This document shows positions 5,558 to 7,861 of a stretch of DNA of 7,861 nucleotides, one piece after another (position 1 is the stretch's first letter; each line of letters begins with the position of its first letter). The stretch comes from Lachnoclostridium sp. UBA739. Its GTDB lineage: Bacteria > Bacillota_A > Clostridia > Lachnospirales > Lachnospiraceae. A program made the translations under genes and the position numbers. Below the pieces are notes generated by a model. The model did not search any database and was not told the origin of the DNA. It saw only the letters and a list, made by a program, of their open reading frames with translations. Where the stretch lies: positions 17,970-25,830 of the forward strand of contig DBKX01000010.1 of assembly GCA_002297865.1 (NCBI GenBank). Direction: 5' to 3'.

Positions 5558-7030
5558 ATGAGAGTAACAAGCAAAATGATGAATAGCAATGCTTTAAATA
5601 ATATTAATCGAAATAAGACGAACTTATCAAACCTTGCGAATCAGTATTCTACACAGCAGAAAATACAGCGTCCTTCAGAAGATCCTGTTGTTGCGGTTCG
5701 TTCATTAAAATATAGAACCAGTGTGGCAGAGTTAGAACAGTATGCAAAAAAGAATGTTCCAGATGCTATGAGCTGGATTTCCAATACAGAATCAGCTTTA
5801 GCAAGTGTCAATGAAATACTTACCAGTATGAACACATATTTTAACCAGGGTGCCAATGATACCTTGGAGACATCAGAGCGTGATGCGTTAAAGCAGACAT
5901 TAACAGAGTATAAGGATCAGATTTTCCAATGCTTAAATTCAGATTATGCAGGAAGATATTTATTTACTGGTTACAGAACGGATACATCTCTAACTTTTAA
6001 TGAGCCTTCTAAGGATACTTTATATAAAATTACAGAACCTTTTGAGTTTACAGATATACAGACGTTTACGTATGTAAAAGCAGATTTGAATTTTGATGAT
6101 ACCACTACTGCAGTGGATTATGCAAGCAAGGCTGCAACATCACATAAAGGTTATAAATTGAATCTTGCTTACGATGATATCAAGGGAAAAGATGATGCAA
6201 CTTACAAGCCAGTTCTTAGATATGGCGATAACGCTGCTGATAAATTGGATCTTGAAGTCGTTTCTGTGTCGGATAAGGATGCGTATGATATCGGTAGTAA
6301 AAAAGCTGTATTAATTCAAGAAACTGGGGAAATTATATTAAGTGAAGATACTTATAAAATGCTTAAAGATGCACCTAAAATTGAGGTTGACTACTACAAA
6401 GATGAATTTAACAAAGGAGAAGTAAGACCAGAGCATTATTTTGACTGTACAGCAACTGGTCCAGATAATATTCCGTTAAGTTATCAAAAGCCAAAGGATC
6501 AGCAAATTCAATATGAAGTAAACTTTAGTCAAAGTATTACAGTGAATACATTAGCCAATGACTGTCTTGATTTTAAAATAATCAATCAGATAGATGATAT
6601 CATCAATCAGATAGAGCGTGTACAGAAAGTAGAAAATAAATTAAAAGATATTGAAAGTAAAATAAAAAATGGTACGTATACTTGTTCGAAAGATGATATA
6701 ATGGAAGCGAAGACTCAGATGGAGAATGAGTTAGCATTAGAGAAAAGCGTTTTACAAGAAAAGTACGGCAATGGTATCACCACAACTACCAATGCGCAAG
6801 CTAGTGTAAATAAAGCAACTGCTGACTTGGGAAGCCGTTATAAACGTCTTGAACTTACAGAAGCTAGACTTGAGGACCAACTGACTTCTTTTAATGAAAT
6901 GTTGACAAAAAATGATACAGTTGATATTGAAGATGCCATTGTGAATTATACTGCAGCATTGACTGCCTATAATGCTTCTTTAAATGCGACTGCAAAAATT
7001 GCACAGAACAGCTTATTAGATTTTCTATAA
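5558..7030 (+). CDS. flgL: Flagellar hook-associated protein 3 (HAP3), enlarged
   Basis: The junction protein between FlgK and the flagellin filament, exported by the flagellar type III system with FlgN as likely chaperone. Residues 1-140 are the flagellin-type N-terminal domain: MRVTSKMMNSNAL, KIQRPSEDPV (35-44) and DYAGRYLFTGY (129-139). The C-terminal domain (about 420-490) has RYKRLELTEARLEDQ and ends in the FlgL-typical SLLDFL. The protein has 490 residues against about 300 in B. subtilis and 317 in Escherichia coli. The excess is a variable domain at about 150-335 plus a helical insert at about 341-410, which holds a heptad duplication (341-354) and a short FlgM-like segment (361-383). 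Four cysteines are present. The start ATG 5558 follows AGGAGG (5541-5546) after 11 bases, slightly long. B. subtilis has yviE between flgL and fliW; it is absent here. Confidence 0.9.
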   Translation: MRVTSKMMNSNALNNINRNKTNLSNLANQYSTQQKIQRPSEDPVVAVRSLKYRTSVAELEQYAKKNVPDAMSWISNTESALASVNEILTSMNTYFNQGANDTLETSERDALKQTLTEYKDQIFQCLNSDYAGRYLFTGYRTDTSLTFNEPSKDTLYKITEPFEFTDIQTFTYVKADLNFDDTTTAVDYASKAATSHKGYKLNLAYDDIKGKDDATYKPVLRYGDNAADKLDLEVVSVSDKDAYDIGSKKAVLIQETGEIILSEDTYKMLKDAPKIEVDYYKDEFNKGEVRPEHYFDCTATGPDNIPLSYQKPKDQQIQYEVNFSQSITVNTLANDCLDFKIINQIDDIINQIERVQKVENKLKDIESKIKNGTYTCSKDDIMEAKTQMENELALEKSVLQEKYGNGITTTTNAQASVNKATADLGSRYKRLELTEARLEDQLTSFNEMLTKNDTVDIEDAIVNYTAALTAYNASLNATAKIAQNSLLDFL

Positions 7031-7049
7031 AATGAAAATCTGATATGCG

Positions 7050-7056
7050 AAAGGAG
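7050..7056 (+). promoter_or_regulatory. Ribosome binding site deciding the fliW start
   Basis: AAAGGAG lies 8 bases before GTG 7065 but only 2 bases before TTG 7059. Spacing therefore favours GTG 7065, which also gives the family-typical MLI-x-T start. Confidence 0.75.
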
Positions 7057-7064
7057 AATTGAGT

Positions 7065-7520
7065 GTGTTAATTAAGACAAGATGTTTTGGTGAAGTCGAA
7101 ATCGAAGAAAGTAAAATTGTGGATTTTCCAGAAGGGATATTGGGCTTTGAGGATTTGAAACGATACACACTGATATACGACATAAAAGAAAATGGAGAGA
7201 AGGCTAAAATTGCATGGTTACAGGCTGTAGATGAACCTGAGCTTGCGTTGCCGGTAATTAATCCGTTTGACGTGAAGAAAGACTACGACCCAGTTATTCG
7301 TGACGCATTATTGAAAAATTTGGGTGATATAAATTCTGAGAATGCCGTAGTGCTATTAGTTGTAACCGTGCCAAGCGATGTCACAAAAACAACAGCTAAT
7401 CTGAAAGCACCAATTATCATTAATTCAGATATTCGAGTAGGGGCTCAGATAATTACAGAAAATAGGGATTACGTTATTAAGTATCCGATTATAAATACGA
7501 ATGATAAGGGGGAAGAGTAA
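7065..7520 (+). CDS. fliW: Flagellar assembly factor FliW
   Basis: A small cytoplasmic protein that binds either flagellin or CsrA. When flagellin is low, free FliW captures CsrA and relieves repression of flagellin translation. The 151-residue product carries the family signatures: [22 protein letters not shown] (8-29), [18 protein letters not shown] (51-68), and [21 protein letters not shown] near the C-terminus. The start chosen is GTG 7065 on ribosome-site spacing; TTG 7059 would add two residues. Its stop codon TAA shares its last base with the csrA ATG, which suggests translational coupling and matched amounts of the two partners. Confidence 0.95.
   Translation: MLIKTRCFGEVEIEESKIVDFPEGILGFEDLKRYTLIYDIKENGEKAKIAWLQAVDEPELALPVINPFDVKKDYDPVIRDALLKNLGDINSENAVVLLVVTVPSDVTKTTANLKAPIIINSDIRVGAQIITENRDYVIKYPIINTNDKGEE
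7506..7513 (+). promoter_or_regulatory. csrA ribosome binding site inside the fliW 3' end
   Basis: AAGGGGGA ends 6 bases before ATG 7520 and overlaps the last codons of fliW. It contains a GGA, so CsrA autoregulation at this site is conceivable, but the flanking base does not fit the ANGGA form. Confidence 0.6.
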
Positions 7521-7738
7521 TGCTAGCCTTATCAAGAAAAGTGAATGAATCCATAGTGATTAATCAGGATGTAGAAATAACAATTTTGGAGATCAAAGGC
7601 GATCAGGTTAAGATTGGTATCAATGCTCCAAAAAGTGTACCTATTTTCCGAAAAGAAATTTATCTGCAGATTAAAGAAGCCAATAAGGAATCAGCAGAAA
7701 GCTTGAGCAACGTAAATAAATTAAAAGACTTATTATAA
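7520..7738 (+). CDS. csrA: Translational regulator CsrA
   Basis: An RNA-binding dimer that sits on GGA motifs in mRNA leaders and usually blocks translation; in Firmicutes the known main target is flagellin mRNA. The 72-residue product matches the family throughout: [14 protein letters not shown] at the start, [14 protein letters not shown] (27-40) in the middle, and the RNA-contacting residues L4, R6 and R44 in place. Residues 41-43 are PIF, where a shorter V-x-H-type segment is more usual, but RKEIY (44-48) is intact. The C-terminal tail (about 55-72) is charged and helical, as in the FliW-responsive CsrA proteins of Gram-positive bacteria. It overlaps fliW by one base and is the last gene before the terminator. 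Confidence 0.95.
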   Translation: MLALSRKVNESIVINQDVEITILEIKGDQVKIGINAPKSVPIFRKEIYLQIKEANKESAESLSNVNKLKDLL

Positions 7739-7749
7739 TAATTTGTAAG

Positions 7750-7778
7750 AAAGATGTCTGATTTAGGGCATCTTTTTT
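7750..7778 (+). terminator. Intrinsic terminator after csrA
   Basis: A 10-base-pair stem (7750-7759 with 7766-7775), AAAGATG against CATCTTT plus three pairs including two G-U, closes a 6-base loop. A run of six T (7773-7778) follows directly. It starts 11 bases after the csrA stop and marks the end of the operon. Confidence 0.85.
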
Positions 7779-7833
7779 GATTGAAACATCTTACTATAAA
7801 AGGAAATTTTAATCGGATATTATATCCTAACTA

Positions 7834-7861
7834 TAAAGTTCTGCGTTTACTATGACGATGT
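7834..7861 (+). promoter_or_regulatory. Possible sigma-28 promoter at the right edge
   Basis: TAAAGTT (7834-7840) is a perfect -35 for sigma-28. GACGATGT (7854-7861) matches the consensus GCCGATAA at five of eight positions, including the core CGAT. The spacer is 16 bases, one more than usual. The window ends at the -10, so the gene it would serve is unseen; flagellin follows csrA in B. subtilis, which makes a flagellin gene a reasonable guess. A 13-base dyad (7815-7827, GGATAT-T-ATATCC) lies just upstream. Confidence 0.35.

Noticed and set aside
6205..6231. GGCGATAA (6224-6231) inside flgL, one base off the sigma-28 -10, as an internal promoter for fliW-csrA
   Set aside because: The base stretch at the correct -35 distance reads CAAG, only two of four matches, and it lies in ordinary coding sequence. 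Intragenic sigma-28 sites are known in other bacteria, but the support here is too thin.
7059..7064. TTG 7059 as the fliW start
   Set aside because: It would leave only 2 bases after AAAGGAG; GTG 7065 has 8 bases and gives the usual FliW N-terminus.
7815..7827. Reverse-strand TATAAT in the dyad near the right edge as a leftward promoter
   Set aside because: No -35 resembling TTGACA is found 16-18 bases away, and a leftward transcript would run into csrA antisense with no gene to serve.
1..7861. tRNA or rRNA genes, CRISPR arrays, insertion sequences, attachment sites or defence genes
   Set aside because: No repeat arrays, terminal inverted repeats, transposase-like reading frames or RNA gene signatures were seen; coding density is high and the content is uniform.

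Overview
The window is AT-rich and every gene reads on the + strand. It carries a late flagellar operon of a Gram-positive anaerobe, most likely a motile Lachnospiraceae/Clostridia-type bacterium. That placement is inferred from low GC, strong AGGAGG-type ribosome binding sites, the order flgM-flgN-flgK-flgL-fliW-csrA (the Firmicutes order known from Bacillus subtilis), two adjacent FlgK genes, long FlgK/FlgL proteins that contain cysteines, and a clostridial-looking LysA.

Layout: (1) 1-785 is the 3' part of lysA (diaminopimelate decarboxylase), closed by a strong hairpin terminator at 810-860. (2) A well-matched sigma-28 (SigD/FliA-type) promoter at 873-899 precedes flgM (933-1211, anti-sigma-28) and flgN (1240-1752, export chaperone). 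(3) A small perfect hairpin at 1766-1792 and an untranslated leader separate flgMN from flgK1 (1871-3679), flgK2 (3706-5529) and flgL (5558-7030), which encode the hook-filament junction. (4) fliW (7065-7520) and csrA (7520-7738) follow, overlapping by one base, and a terminator at 7750-7778 closes the operon. (5) The last ~80 bases hold a short dyad and a possible second sigma-28 promoter cut by the window edge, probably serving a gene beyond the window.

The operon joins junction parts to two homeostatic switches. FlgM holds sigma-28 until it is exported through the completed hook-basal body. FlgN escorts FlgK and FlgL to the export gate. FliW, when not bound to flagellin, binds CsrA and lifts its translational repression of flagellin. 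The three junction proteins lie between the two switches.

Most of this is a known arrangement, and I do not see a clearly new system. The points most worth a second look are the tandem diverged FlgK pair, a short FlgM-like segment inside the enlarged FlgL, the hairpin and leader that split regulators from structural genes, and the possible promoter at the right edge.
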